From Demequina sp. NBRC 110056 (GTDB lineage Bacteria; Actinomycetota; Actinomycetes; Actinomycetales; Demequinaceae): a DNA stretch of 64,000 nt. The notes under the pieces were generated by a model that was given only the letters and a program-made list of their open reading frames with translations, ran no database searches and was not told the origin of the DNA. The stretch is from the NCBI RefSeq assembly GCF_002090155.1, contig NZ_BBRM01000008.1, forward strand, positions 98,878 to 162,877, written 5' to 3'. Shown here one piece after another: positions 47,738 through 56,470 of this stretch. The stretch's first letter is position 1, and each line of letters begins with the position of its first letter. The position numbers and the translations under genes are program-made.

Positions 47738-48892
47738 ATGCGCATCACGGGAGCTGTGCTGGAGGCGTCCGGCGCGCCGGCGCCCTTCGTGGAGTCGCGT
47801 CCCTTCACCGTGCAGGAGCTCGAGCTCGACGGCCCGCGGGCGGGCGAGCTCCTGGTCCGCCTCGAGTGCGCGGGCGTGTGCCACTCCGACCTCAGCGTGG
47901 TCGACGGCAACCGCGTCCGCCCCACGCCGATGCTGCTCGGCCACGAGGCTGCCGGGATCGTCGAGGCGACCGGCGACGGCGTCGACGACGTCGCCGTCGG
48001 TACCCGCGTGGTCATGACCTTCCTGCCGCGCTGCGGCGCCTGCGACGGCTGCCGCACGGACGGCCGGCTCCCGTGCGAGCCCGGATCCGCGGCGAACGCG
48101 GAGGGCGCGCTCGTCGGGGGCGGACGGCGGCTGAGTCGCACCGACCCGAACGGGGAGCCGCAGGCCGTCCACCACCACCTCGGGGTCTCGGCCTTCGCCT
48201 CTCACGCGGTCGTCAGCCGCACCTCCGTCGTGCCGGTCGACGCGGACGTCCCGTCCGACATCGCCGCGCTGCTCGGCTGCGCCGTCCTCACCGGCGGCGG
48301 CGCCGTGCTGAACGCGGCACACGCCTCCGCGAGCGACCGCGTCGTCATCGTCGGTCTCGGCGGTGTGGGCATGGCGGCGCTGCTCGTCGCCGTCGCCCTG
48401 GGGCACGACGTCGTCGGCGTCGACCCCGTTCCGGGCAAGCTCGCCCTCGCCCGGTCCTTGGGGGCGGCCGATGCGCTCTCGCCCGAGGAGGCATCGTCCC
48501 GCCGGGTGCGGGGTCAGGTCGTCATCGAGGCGGCCGGGTCCGCCCGCGCCTTCGAGACCGCCTTCGCGCTCACCGCGCCCGGCGGCACCACGGTGACCGT
48601 CGGCCTTGCTTCGCCCGATGCGCGCGCCGCCATCTCGCCGCTGACCCTCACCGCGGAGGCCCGCACGGTCGTCGGCAGCTACCTCGGCTCCGCCGTGCCC
48701 GCGCGGGACATCCCGCGTTATGTGACGCTGTGGCGCGAGGGGCGGTTGCCGCTCGAGCGGCTCGTCTCGGCGCGCATCGGCCTCGCCGACCTGCCCGAGG
48801 CGATGGACCGCCTCGCGTCGGGGGCCGAGCTGCGCCAGCTCATCGACCTCACCGCAACCGACCACCCCACCCACCGAGAGGACATCGCATGA
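47738..48892 (+). CDS. Zinc-dependent alcohol dehydrogenase
   Basis: A 384-residue medium-chain dehydrogenase. Catalytic zinc ligands are in 'CAGVCHSDLS' and 'LLGHEAAGIV'; the structural zinc site is 'CGACDGCRTDGRLPC'; the NAD loop is 'VVIVGLGGVGMAALLV'. The layout is that of class III/NDMA-type bacterial ADHs. GAGGAGG is 6 nt before ATG 47738. It overlaps the SDR gene as ATGA and starts an operon ADH-SDR-MaoC. It could oxidise a hydroxy-acyl or primary alcohol intermediate; substrate unknown. Confidence 0.9.
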   Translation: MRITGAVLEASGAPAPFVESRPFTVQELELDGPRAGELLVRLECAGVCHSDLSVVDGNRVRPTPMLLGHEAAGIVEATGDGVDDVAVGTRVVMTFLPRCGACDGCRTDGRLPCEPGSAANAEGALVGGGRRLSRTDPNGEPQAVHHHLGVSAFASHAVVSRTSVVPVDADVPSDIAALLGCAVLTGGGAVLNAAHASASDRVVIVGLGGVGMAALLVAVALGHDVVGVDPVPGKLALARSLGAADALSPEEASSRRVRGQVVIEAAGSARAFETAFALTAPGGTTVTVGLASPDARAAISPLTLTAEARTVVGSYLGSAVPARDIPRYVTLWREGRLPLERLVSARIGLADLPEAMDRLASGAELRQLIDLTATDHPTHREDIA

Positions 48893-49638
48893 CCCGCACC
48901 GCCATCGTCACCGGAGCCGCCCGCGGCATCGGCGCCGCGACCGCGCTGAGACTCGCGCAGGACGGGTACGCCGTCGCCGCCGTCGATCTCAGCGCGGAGT
49001 CCTGCGCCGAGACCGTCGCCGCCATCGAGGCCGCAGGGGGCCGCGCTCTCGCCGTCGGCGCCGACGTGGCGGACTCCGCCGCCGTCAGCGCGGCCGTCGA
49101 CCGCGTCGCGGAGGAGCTGGGCGCGCCGACGATCCTCGTGAACAACGCCGGCATCCTGCGCGACAACCTGCTGTTCAAGATGACCGACGACGACTGGGAC
49201 GCGGTCATGGCCGTGCACCTGCGCGGGGCGTTCCTGATGACGCGGGCCGTGCAGAAGCACCAGGTCGAGGCGGGGTGGGGGCGCATCGTCAACCTCTCCA
49301 GCACCTCCGCTCTGGGCAACCGCGGCCAGGCGAACTACGCGGCCGCCAAGGCCGGCATGCAGGGGTTCACCAAGACCCTCGCGATCGAGCTCGGGCGCTA
49401 CGGGGTGACCGCGAACGCGATCGCACCGGGATTCATCGTCACCGACATGACGCGCGCCACCGCGGAGCGGATCGGCGTGACGTTCGAGGACTTCGTCGGG
49501 CACATGGCCAAAGAGGCCGCCGTGGGCAGGGCCGGCGTCCCCGAGGACATCGCCGCCGCGGCGTCGTACTTCTGCTCCGAGGAGGCCGGGTTCGTCTCGG
49601 GCCAGGTCCTGTACGTGGCGGGAGGGCCCAAGGCATGA
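48889..49638 (+). CDS. SDR-family 3-oxoacyl reductase / hydroxyacyl dehydrogenase
   Basis: A 249-residue short-chain dehydrogenase with 'VTGAARGIGAATAL' (NAD(P)-binding), 'ILVNNAGILRDN', and the catalytic Ser-Tyr-Lys in 'VNLSSTSAL' and 'YAAAKAGMQG'. FabG-like in size and C-terminal 'GFVSGQVLYVAGG'. In the context of MaoC and thiolase it more likely oxidises a 3-hydroxyacyl-CoA, or reduces a 4-oxoacyl-CoA as LvaD does in Pseudomonas putida, than makes fatty acids. Coupled to both neighbours by 4-nt overlaps. Confidence 0.88.
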   Translation: MTRTAIVTGAARGIGAATALRLAQDGYAVAAVDLSAESCAETVAAIEAAGGRALAVGADVADSAAVSAAVDRVAEELGAPTILVNNAGILRDNLLFKMTDDDWDAVMAVHLRGAFLMTRAVQKHQVEAGWGRIVNLSSTSALGNRGQANYAAAKAGMQGFTKTLAIELGRYGVTANAIAPGFIVTDMTRATAERIGVTFEDFVGHMAKEAAVGRAGVPEDIAAAASYFCSEEAGFVSGQVLYVAGGPKA

Positions 49639-50096
49639 GCATCGTCGTCGCCTCCCCCGCTGACCTTCCCGGAGCCGTCGGACAGACCGCCGTGGGTGAC
49701 TGGTTCGAGATCTCCCAGGAGCGCATCGGCGCCTTCGCGGACGCCACCGAGGATCACCAGTGGATCCACCTGGACCCCGAGCGCGCGGCGTCCGGCCCGT
49801 TCGGCACCACCATCGCGCACGGCTACCTCACCCTGTCGCTGCTGCCGCACCTGCAGCTGGGTCTGCTCCAGGTCGACAAGGTCGCGATGTCGGTGAACTA
49901 CGGCCTCGACAAGGTGCGCTTCGTGCAGCCGGTGCCCGCCGGCGCACGCGTCCGAGCGGCGACCGAGATCACCGGGGTCGACGCGACCGCGCAGGGCTAC
50001 CGCGTGGCGTCCCGCACCACCGTGGAGCTCGAGGGCTCGGAGCGCCCAGCGCTGGTCGCGGACACGATCGGTCTGTTCGTGCCCCTGCCGCAGTAG
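49635..50096 (+). CDS. MaoC-family enoyl-CoA hydratase
   Basis: A 153-residue single hot-dog hydratase. The hydratase motif is 'DATEDHQWIHLDPERA' (Asp and His catalytic pair) and 'GTTIAHGYLTLSLLP' follows, as in actinobacterial R-specific enoyl-CoA hydratases. It would hydrate 2-enoyl-CoA to 3-hydroxyacyl-CoA. Last gene of the operon; a strong hairpin separates it from the convergent thiolase. Confidence 0.88.
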   Translation: MSIVVASPADLPGAVGQTAVGDWFEISQERIGAFADATEDHQWIHLDPERAASGPFGTTIAHGYLTLSLLPHLQLGLLQVDKVAMSVNYGLDKVRFVQPVPAGARVRAATEITGVDATAQGYRVASRTTVELEGSERPALVADTIGLFVPLPQ

Positions 50097-50156
50097 CGCC
50101 GATGCGGTGGTCGAGCCGACGGCTCAACGCGCCGGACCGCCGCTCGCCCCACGACG

Positions 50157-50196
50157 ACGGCTCGGGCCCCGCGCAGGTGCGCGGGGCCCGAGCCGT
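50157..50196. terminator. Perfect 18-bp bidirectional terminator hairpin
   Basis: Arms ACGGCTCGGGCCCCGCGC (50157-50174) and GCGCGGGGCCCGAGCCGT (50179-50196) around an AGGT loop, between the convergent MaoC and thiolase genes. No T-run. Confidence 0.9.
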
Positions 50197-50211
50197 GTCC
50201 GAGGTGGTGCG

Positions 50212-51426
50212 TCAGAGGCGCTCGAGCACCAACGCCATGCCCTGCCCGCCGCCGACGCACATCGTCTCGAGCCCGTAGCGGCCGCCGGTCTCGGCGAGGC
50301 CGTTGAGAAGGGTGGACGTGATGCGGGCACCCGTCATCCCGAACGGGTGTCCGACGGCGATGGCGCCGCCGTGGACGTTGAGGCGCTCGTCGGGGATCCC
50401 CAGCTCGCGCGCCGACGGGATGACCTGCGCGGCGAACGCCTCGTTGATCTCGACCAGGTCGATCGCGTCCATCTCGAGCCCCGCGTGCGCGAGCGCACGT
50501 CGCGAGGCCTCGACGGGGCCGAGGCCCATGACCTCCGGCGACACCCCGCTCACGCCGGTCGAGACGATGCGCGCGAGGGGGCTCAGGCCCAGCTCGTCCA
50601 CGACCCGCTCGGACACGACGACCACGGCTGCCGCGCCGTCGTTGAGCGGGCACGCGTTGCCCGCGGTCACCGTGCCGTCCGGGCGGAACACGGGGTCGAG
50701 CCCCGCGAGCACCTCGACCGTCGTGCCCGGCCGGGGGCCGTCGTCCGCGGCGACCACCGTTCCGTCGTCGAGCGTCACCGGCGTGATGTCGCGCGCCCAG
50801 AACCCCGAGGCGATCGCCTCCCCGGCGCGCTGCTGCGAGCGCGCGGCGAAGGCGTCCTGCTCGTCGCGGGTGATGCCGTGCAGCTGGGCGACGTTCTCTG
50901 CCGTCTGGCCCATCGCGATGTAGGGGTCGGGCAGGGAGCCGCTCTCGCGCGGGTCTACCCAGCCGTCCGCCCCAGCCGCGGTCCGCGACGCGGACCGGGC
51001 GAGCGCATCGGCGAACACGGGGTTCACGGCGTCGGGCAGGTCGGAGGCGCCGCTCGCGTATCGACTCACCGACTCGACGCCGGCGGAGACGAAGACGTCG
51101 CCCTCGCCGGCCTTGATCGCGTGGAAGGCCATGCGGGTGGTCTGCAGCGACGACGAGCAGTACCGGTTGACGGTCGTGCCGGGGACGCCGTCCCAGCCGA
51201 GCAGGACCGCGACGATGCGGGCGATGTTGAACCCCTGCTCGCCTGCGGGCTGGCCGCAGCCCATCATGAGGTCGTCGATCCGGGCCGGGTCCAGCCCCGG
51301 CACCTTCTCGACGGCGGCCGCGACCATGCGCGCGGCGAGGTCGTCCGCTCGGATGCCGGTCAGCGAGCCCTTGTAGGCGCGTCCGATCGGTGAGCGGGCA
51401 GTGGCGACGATGTACGCCTCGGGCAT
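50212..51426 (-). CDS. Acetyl-CoA C-acyltransferase (thiolase)
   Basis: A 404-residue thiolase completing beta-oxidation. The acyl-accepting cysteine is in 'VNRYCSSSLQTTRMAF', the catalytic His in 'GGAIAVGHPFGMTGAR' and the second Cys in 'ETMCVGGGQGMA'. ATG 51426 follows GGAGG at 6 nt. It lies 76 bp downstream of the acyl-CoA dehydrogenase gene, same strand, presumably one operon. Confidence 0.93.
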   Translation of the reverse strand: MPEAYIVATARSPIGRAYKGSLTGIRADDLAARMVAAAVEKVPGLDPARIDDLMMGCGQPAGEQGFNIARIVAVLLGWDGVPGTTVNRYCSSSLQTTRMAFHAIKAGEGDVFVSAGVESVSRYASGASDLPDAVNPVFADALARSASRTAAGADGWVDPRESGSLPDPYIAMGQTAENVAQLHGITRDEQDAFAARSQQRAGEAIASGFWARDITPVTLDDGTVVAADDGPRPGTTVEVLAGLDPVFRPDGTVTAGNACPLNDGAAAVVVVSERVVDELGLSPLARIVSTGVSGVSPEVMGLGPVEASRRALAHAGLEMDAIDLVEINEAFAAQVIPSARELGIPDERLNVHGGAIAVGHPFGMTGARITSTLLNGLAETGGRYGLETMCVGGGQGMALVLERL

Positions 51427-51502
51427 GCGCATCCTCCTCGATGGCAGGGGGTGACGCCCGCGTCGGCGACGCGGGACGGGGTGAAAGGTGACTCGGTGCG
51501 GG

Positions 51503-52738
51503 TCAGACGAAGGCCGTGAGGCCCGTGATCTTCCTGCCCACGATGAGCGAGTTCATGTCGTAGGTGCCCTCGAACGTGTAGACGGCCTCCGCGTCAGCGA
51601 AGAACCGGGCCACGCCGTGGTCGAGGGTGATGCCGTTGCCGCCCGTGATCTCGCGGGCGAGCGCGACGGTCTCGCGCATGCGGGCCGTGACGAACGCCTT
51701 CGCGAGCGCGGAGTGGTGGTCGCGCTGGATGCCCTCGTCCTGCATCTGCGAGACGCGCATGCACAGCGCGATCGACGCGGTGATGTTGGACAGCGACCGC
51801 GCGAGCTTCTCCTGGACCAGCTGGTACGAGGCGATGGGCTTGCCGAACTGGTGGCGCTGCTTGGCGTACGCGAGCGCGGCCTCGTAGGCCCCGACTGCGA
51901 CGCCGAGGGCCTGCCAAGCGACGTCCGCCCGGGTCAGGCGCAGCACCACCGCGACGTCGCGGAAGCCGTCGATCCTCTGCAGGCGATCGCTCTCGGGGAT
52001 CACGAGGTCCTTCATGACGATGTCCGCGTTCTCGACCGCGCGCAGCGACTGCTTGCGCTCGATCTTGGACGCGCTGAAGCCCACGGCGGGGGTGCGCACC
52101 AGGAAGCCCTTGACCTGGTCGTCCTCGACGTCCTTGGCCCAGATGACGACAAGGTCCGCGAAGGCGCCGTTGCCGATCCAGCGCTTGGCGCCGTTGAGCA
52201 CCCACTCGTCGCGGCCGTCGGGGCCGGTGCGCCGGCGCGCGGTGGTCTCGAGGCCGCGCGCGGTGTCGGAGCCGTGGTCGGGCTCCGTGAGGCCGAACGC
52301 CGCGACCTGCTCACCCCGCGCGAGCACCGGAAGCCACTCGGCCTTCTGCTCGTCTGAGCCTCCGACCGCGATGGAGGTCATCGCGAGGCCCGAGTGGACG
52401 CCGATGAAGGTGGCGAGCGACGCGTCGACGCGGGCGAGCTCGAGAGCCACCCAGCCGCGGTACATGTTGCTGTTGGGGAAGTGCGCGGTCTCCGGGAAGG
52501 CGTTGGCGTACAGCCCAAGCTCGGCGATCCGGGGAACCAGGTGTCGGGGGCTCTCCGCGCGCTCCCACTGGTCGTCCGCGATGGGGCGCACCTCCTCCTC
52601 GAGGAAGGCGCGGATGCCGCGCAGCGCGCGCTGCTCGGCGTCCGTCAGCTGGTGCTGGAACTCGTAGAAGTCCACGTCGAGCAGGTCGGCCGGTGCCGCC
52701 TCGAGCAGGGACGCGGTGGGGGTGGTCGTCGACGTCAT
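51503..52738 (-). CDS. Acyl-CoA dehydrogenase, glutaryl-CoA-dehydrogenase-like
   Basis: A 411-residue flavoprotein. 'FGLTEPDHGSDTARGLET' and 'WVLNGAKRWIGNGAFADLVV' are the FAD/substrate blocks, and the catalytic glutamate is in 'YTFEGTYDMNSLIVGR'. The overall pattern is closest to glutaryl-CoA dehydrogenases, but the decarboxylating substrate Arg cannot be judged. GGAG is upstream of ATG 52738. Divergent from the QsdR-like regulator across 111 bp containing two RAYGTTGCAC boxes. Confidence 0.9.
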   Translation of the reverse strand: MTSTTTPTASLLEAAPADLLDVDFYEFQHQLTDAEQRALRGIRAFLEEEVRPIADDQWERAESPRHLVPRIAELGLYANAFPETAHFPNSNMYRGWVALELARVDASLATFIGVHSGLAMTSIAVGGSDEQKAEWLPVLARGEQVAAFGLTEPDHGSDTARGLETTARRRTGPDGRDEWVLNGAKRWIGNGAFADLVVIWAKDVEDDQVKGFLVRTPAVGFSASKIERKQSLRAVENADIVMKDLVIPESDRLQRIDGFRDVAVVLRLTRADVAWQALGVAVGAYEAALAYAKQRHQFGKPIASYQLVQEKLARSLSNITASIALCMRVSQMQDEGIQRDHHSALAKAFVTARMRETVALAREITGGNGITLDHGVARFFADAEAVYTFEGTYDMNSLIVGRKITGLTAFV

Positions 52739-52785
52739 CGTCTCTCCGATCATCGGTGTCACCACGAGTATGCATCAAAACCCAA

Positions 52786-52817
52786 AATGTTGCACGACAA
52801 AATCAGAAACGTTGCAC
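52786..52817. promoter_or_regulatory. Direct repeat of RAYGTTGCAC (motif B)
   Basis: AATGTTGCAC (52786-52795) and AACGTTGCAC (52808-52817), 22 bp apart, two helical turns. They lie between the divergent ACAD and TetR genes. The same word occurs at 54121-54130 (kinase operon) and 63352-63361 (transporter operon). A regulator-binding site is the simplest reading. Confidence 0.55.
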
Positions 52818-52849
52818 CAGCAGCGCTGTCGGGCGCTAGAGTGCCGTCT

Positions 52850-53497
52850 ATGACCTCAGCGCCGCAGCACGTCGTCACCATCGCCAGCGTCGGCGTGGAC
52901 GCCGCGCCGTCGTGGCTGTCCGACCGGCTCCGCGACGGCGCCCATCCGGACGCCAAGCGCGCGTTCGATGCCGCGCGGGAGATCTTCATCGACGGGCGCC
53001 GCATCGACATGGGCTCGCTCGCGGCATCGCTCGGCGTCGACCGCACCTCGCTGTTCCGCTGGGTGGGCAACCGCGACGCGCTGCTCAGCGAGGTGCTGTG
53101 GTCGCTGGCCATGCCGACGCTCGTGCAGGCGGACCAGGCCGTCGGAGGTGCCTGCGGGGGAGAGCGCATCGCGGGCATCCTCACGAGGTTCGTCGACGAC
53201 CTCATCACGGCCGACTACTTCCGAGAGTTCCTCCGCCGCGAGCCCGCCCGCGCCCTGCGGCTGCTCACGACCAAGGAAAGCCCCATCCAGCGGCGCTACG
53301 TCGCGACCGCGACGTGGCTCGTGCGCGACGAGCTGGGCGAGGAGCCCCTCGGCGGCGCGATCGACCCTCCGGGGCTCGGCTACCTGCTGGTGCGGATGTC
53401 GGAGTCGTTCACCTACGCGGACCTCATCTCGGGCGACACCCCGAGCGCGGAGCGCGCCGCGACCGCGTTCCGCCTCCTGCTGCGCGTGGATGGGTGA
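52850..53497 (+). CDS. TetR-family regulator, QsdR-like
   Basis: A 215-residue regulator. 'WLSDRLRDGAHPDAKRAFD', 'GRRIDMGSLAASLGVDRT' and 'FRWVGNRDALLSEVLW' place it with QsdR, which in Rhodococcus controls gamma-lactone (N-acyl-homoserine lactone) breakdown genes next to an acyl-CoA ligase. The helix-turn-helix lies unusually far in (about residues 50-75). TAGAGT ends about 6 bp before ATG 52850, so the transcript may be leaderless. The family assignment is from memory of sequence pattern and should be confirmed. Confidence 0.75.
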   Translation: MTSAPQHVVTIASVGVDAAPSWLSDRLRDGAHPDAKRAFDAAREIFIDGRRIDMGSLAASLGVDRTSLFRWVGNRDALLSEVLWSLAMPTLVQADQAVGGACGGERIAGILTRFVDDLITADYFREFLRREPARALRLLTTKESPIQRRYVATATWLVRDELGEEPLGGAIDPPGLGYLLVRMSESFTYADLISGDTPSAERAATAFRLLLRVDG

Positions 53498-53500
53498 GCC

Positions 53501-53908
53501 GTGGACTTCCTGACGCGTCACCCGTTCCCCACGCGCTGGCGCGACAACGACCAGTACGGGCACGTCAACAACACCGTCTACTACGAGGCGATGGACACCG
53601 CCGTGAACGCGTGGATGATCGCGCACGGAGGCCTCGATCCCCAGGGTGACGTGATCGCGCTGTGCGCCGCGTCGTCGTGCGAGTTCACCGCCTCCGCGTC
53701 CTTCCCGGAGCCGCTCGAGGTGGGCGTCGGCCTCGAGCGGCTGGGCTCGACGAGCATCACCTGGAGCCCCGCGATCCTGCGCGCCGGCGAGCACGAGCCC
53801 ATCGCGACGGGCCGCTTCGTGCACGTGTTCGTGGACGAGGCCACTCGCAGGCCGACCCCCATCCCGGAGCAGATGCGCGCGGAGATCGAGCGGTCGCTCC
53901 AGGCCTAG
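53501..53908 (+). CDS. Acyl-CoA thioesterase, 4HBT family
   Basis: A 135-residue hot-dog thioesterase with 'PTRWRDNDQYGHVNNTVYYE', containing the catalytic Asp of the 4-hydroxybenzoyl-CoA thioesterase class. GTG start 3 bp after the TetR stop, hence co-expressed. It probably releases CoA from stalled or over-accumulated acyl-CoAs of the pathway. The following 254 bp (53909-54162) hold a duplicated GGACGGGCACCGC, the A2 operator, and no gene. Confidence 0.85.
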   Translation: MDFLTRHPFPTRWRDNDQYGHVNNTVYYEAMDTAVNAWMIAHGGLDPQGDVIALCAASSCEFTASASFPEPLEVGVGLERLGSTSITWSPAILRAGEHEPIATGRFVHVFVDEATRRPTPIPEQMRAEIERSLQA

Positions 53909-54099
53909 CCGCTGTCGCGGCGCTCTTCGCGCTCCCCGCGCGCCCTGGCGGCGCAGGGGTGTCGTGAATCGCCCTTCTGATCGCCGTGCAGTCGCAGCGC
54001 GCATCGCGGACGTGCATTGCGAGTCGGGAGTTCGGACGGGCACCGCGGACGGGCACCGCGCACAGGCGCCTGGGCCCGCGCCGATCCCGGCTTCCACAC

Positions 54100-54118
54100 A
54101 AACCGACCATCCGGTATG
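54100..54118. promoter_or_regulatory. TetR-type operator, site A2
   Basis: AAACCGACCATCCGGTATG, followed by TATGCT (possible -10) and GACGTTGCAC (motif B, 54121-54130). It lies 44 bp before the kinase-ACAD-synthetase operon. The left arm AAACCG matches site A3 and the right arm CGGTATG matches A1 and A3. Confidence 0.7.
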
Positions 54119-54162
54119 CTGACGTTGCACCTCCCGATGACGAGAGCGAAGGCGGGTCGAGG

Positions 54163-55200
54163 ATGACCGAGGTTCCCGGCGTGGACGTCGCAGGCCTGGA
54201 GGCCTGGCTCGCACGCGAGCACCCCGAGCGCTCCAGCGGCCCGCTGCACGTCGAGGTCATCGCCGGCGGGCGGAGCAACCTCACCTACGCGGTCGACGGA
54301 GCCTCCTCCCCGCTCGTGCTGCGACGGCCCCCGCTCGGCCACGTCCTCTCCAGCGCGCACGACATGCGCCGCGAGCACCGCGTGATCTCCGCGCTCGCGG
54401 CCACCGATGTGCCGGTGCCGGTGGCCGTCGACATCGTCGACGACACCGAGGCAGCCGCCGTCACCGGCACGCCCTTCTTCGTGATGGAGCGTGCCCCCGG
54501 CACGGTGCTCGCGCATCGGAGCCAGAACGGCGCGTACACGCGCGAGGGTCTGCGGCGGCTGAGCATCGAGCTGGTCGAGCACCTCGCCGACCTGCACGCG
54601 ATCGAGCCGGAGGCGGTCGGGCTCAGCGACTTCGGGCGGCCGCGCGGCTACCTCGGACGCCAGCTGTCGACCTGGAGGCGGCAGCTCGACGCATCCCGCT
54701 CGCGCGAGACGCCGCTGCTCGACGAGCTCGCGCACGGGCTCGACGCCGACGTCCCCACGTCTCCTCGCGGCGCGATCGTGCATGGCGACTACCGCCTCGA
54801 CAACGCCCTGGTGGTGGGGGACGGTGCCGAGCCGCGCATCTCGGCCATCCTCGACTGGGAGATGGCGACGCTCGGCGACCCGTTCGTCGACCTCGGCATC
54901 ATGGGTCTCTACTGGGACATCGCGGCGCTGCCGGCGGAGTCCGCGGCCGCGACGCCGAGCGCCGTCGACCCCGACGCCGGCTACCCGAGCTTCGCCGAGC
55001 TGGTCGACGCCTACGCCGCACGCGCCGGCGCGCCGGTGCCCGACCTCGGCTGGTACCGCGCCTTCGCGGCGTTCAAGCTCGCCGTGATCCTCGAGGGCAT
55101 CCACTTCCGCTACCGCGCCGGCGACACCGTGGGTGAGGGCTACGAGCGCATGGGTGCCCTCGTCGAGCCGCTCGCCCGTCAGGGCCTGGAGGTGCACTGA
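54163..55200 (+). CDS. APH-fold acyl-CoA kinase (ACAD10/11 kinase-domain / LvaA-like)
   Basis: A 345-residue aminoglycoside-phosphotransferase-fold kinase. 'GGRSNLTYAV' is the nucleotide loop, 'IVHGDYRLDNALV' the catalytic loop (Asp as base) and 'AILDWEMATLGDPFVDLG' the metal-binding segment, the form seen in the kinase domain of ACAD10/ACAD11 and in LvaA. Those enzymes phosphorylate the 4-hydroxyl of 4-hydroxyacyl-CoA. The TGA shares its last base with the ATG of the next dehydrogenase (TGATG), so kinase and ACAD are made together, as in the fused animal proteins. Antibiotic resistance is not indicated. Confidence 0.85.
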   Translation: MTEVPGVDVAGLEAWLAREHPERSSGPLHVEVIAGGRSNLTYAVDGASSPLVLRRPPLGHVLSSAHDMRREHRVISALAATDVPVPVAVDIVDDTEAAAVTGTPFFVMERAPGTVLAHRSQNGAYTREGLRRLSIELVEHLADLHAIEPEAVGLSDFGRPRGYLGRQLSTWRRQLDASRSRETPLLDELAHGLDADVPTSPRGAIVHGDYRLDNALVVGDGAEPRISAILDWEMATLGDPFVDLGIMGLYWDIAALPAESAAATPSAVDPDAGYPSFAELVDAYAARAGAPVPDLGWYRAFAAFKLAVILEGIHFRYRAGDTVGEGYERMGALVEPLARQGLEVH

Positions 55201-56414
55201 TGGACTTCGCGCACACGCACGCCACGCGCGACCTGATCGAGCGGGTCACGACCTTCGTGCAGGACCACGCGATCCCCGCCGAGGCCGTCCTCGACCAGCA
55301 GCTCGCCGCGTCGCCGACCTCGTGGGGCACCTGGCCGATCGTCCGCCAGCTGCAGGAGCACGCGCGCGCCGAGGGCCTGTGGAACCTGTTCCTTCCCGGG
55401 GACCCCGCGGCGTCAGGCGGCGCAGGGCTGACCAACGTCCAGTACGCGCCGCTTGCCGAGGCGACGGGCTGGAGCATCCGCCTGGCACCGGTGGCGCTGA
55501 ACTGCGCCGCCCCCGACACGGGCAACATGGAGGTGCTGAACGACTTCGGCTCCCCGGAGCAGAAGGAGCGGTGGTTGGCGCCGCTGCTGCGAGCGGAGAT
55601 CCGCTCGGCGTTCTGCATGACCGAGCCGGACGTCGCCTCCTCGGACGCCACCAACATCGGCACGCGCATCCGGCGCGACGGCGACCACTACGTCGTCACC
55701 GGAAGGAAGTGGTGGTCGACGGGAGCGATGAGCCCCGACGCGGCGGTCTTCATCGTCATGGGCAAGACCGACCCCGACGCGGATCGCCACCGCCAGCAGT
55801 CGATGATCCTCGTCCCGCGGGACACCCCAGGCGTGAGGATCGTGCGCCCGCTGAGCGTGTTCGGCTACGACGATCGCGACCATGGCGGCCACGCCGAGAT
55901 CGCGTTCGATGACGTGCGAGTGCCGGCGGAGAACCTCATCGCGGGCGAGGGCGACGGCTTCGCCATCGCCCAGGCCCGTCTCGGGCCGGGGCGCATCCAC
56001 CACTGCATGCGTGCCCTCGGCACCGCGGAGCGTGCGGTCGCGCTCGTGCGAGCCAGGGCCAACGAGCGCCACACCTTCGGGCGCGCCCTGGCGCAGCAGG
56101 GCGTCATCCGGGAGTGGGCCGCGGAGAGCCGCATCCAGCTCGAGGCGCTGCGCCTGCTCGTCCTCAAGACCGCGTGGCTCATGGACACGGTGGGCAACCG
56201 CCGCGCCATGACCGAGATCCAGGCGATCAAGATCGCCGTCCCTCGGGCGGTGCAGCAGATCCTCGACCGCGCGATCCAGCTTCACGGCGGCGCCGGGGTG
56301 TCCTCGGACACCCCGCTCGCCGAGATGTACGCCGGCATCCGGTCGCTCCGGATCGCCGACGGACCCGACGAGGTGCACCTGGCGAGTCTCGGCCGCGCCG
56401 AGCTCAAGGTGTGA
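55200..56414 (+). CDS. Acyl-CoA dehydrogenase-fold enzyme, ACAD10/11 (LvaC-like) type
   Basis: A 404-residue ACAD. 'CMTEPDVASSDATNIGTRI' and 'YVVTGRKWWSTGAMSP' are the flavin/substrate blocks and 'QLHGGAGVSSDTPLAEMYA' the C-terminal FAD-contact. The usual catalytic 'YEGT' segment is replaced by 'LRIADGPDEVHLASL', the hallmark of the ACAD10/11 branch. That branch converts 4-phosphoacyl-CoA to enoyl-CoA rather than doing simple dehydrogenation. Coupled to the kinase gene; 56 bp before the synthetase gene. Confidence 0.88.
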   Translation: MDFAHTHATRDLIERVTTFVQDHAIPAEAVLDQQLAASPTSWGTWPIVRQLQEHARAEGLWNLFLPGDPAASGGAGLTNVQYAPLAEATGWSIRLAPVALNCAAPDTGNMEVLNDFGSPEQKERWLAPLLRAEIRSAFCMTEPDVASSDATNIGTRIRRDGDHYVVTGRKWWSTGAMSPDAAVFIVMGKTDPDADRHRQQSMILVPRDTPGVRIVRPLSVFGYDDRDHGGHAEIAFDDVRVPAENLIAGEGDGFAIAQARLGPGRIHHCMRALGTAERAVALVRARANERHTFGRALAQQGVIREWAAESRIQLEALRLLVLKTAWLMDTVGNRRAMTEIQAIKIAVPRAVQQILDRAIQLHGGAGVSSDTPLAEMYAGIRSLRIADGPDEVHLASLGRAELKV

Positions 56415-56470
56415 CTCGCCGCCGCGACCTGCGGCACACTCACCATCATCATCAGTCGAAGGAGACCGCG

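Noticed and set aside
48889..49638. The SDR gene as part of fatty-acid synthesis (fabG)
   Set aside because: No acyl carrier protein or synthase genes are nearby; neighbours are catabolic CoA enzymes.
53986..54162. Earlier in-frame start for the kinase gene
   Set aside because: The extension would cover operator A2 and the -10 region and has no family similarity; ATG 54163 gives the expected N-terminus.
54163..55200. Antibiotic-resistance aminoglycoside phosphotransferase
   Set aside because: The gene has the APH fold, but the LDWEMATLGDP form and its coupling to an ACAD gene fit the acyl-CoA kinase group.
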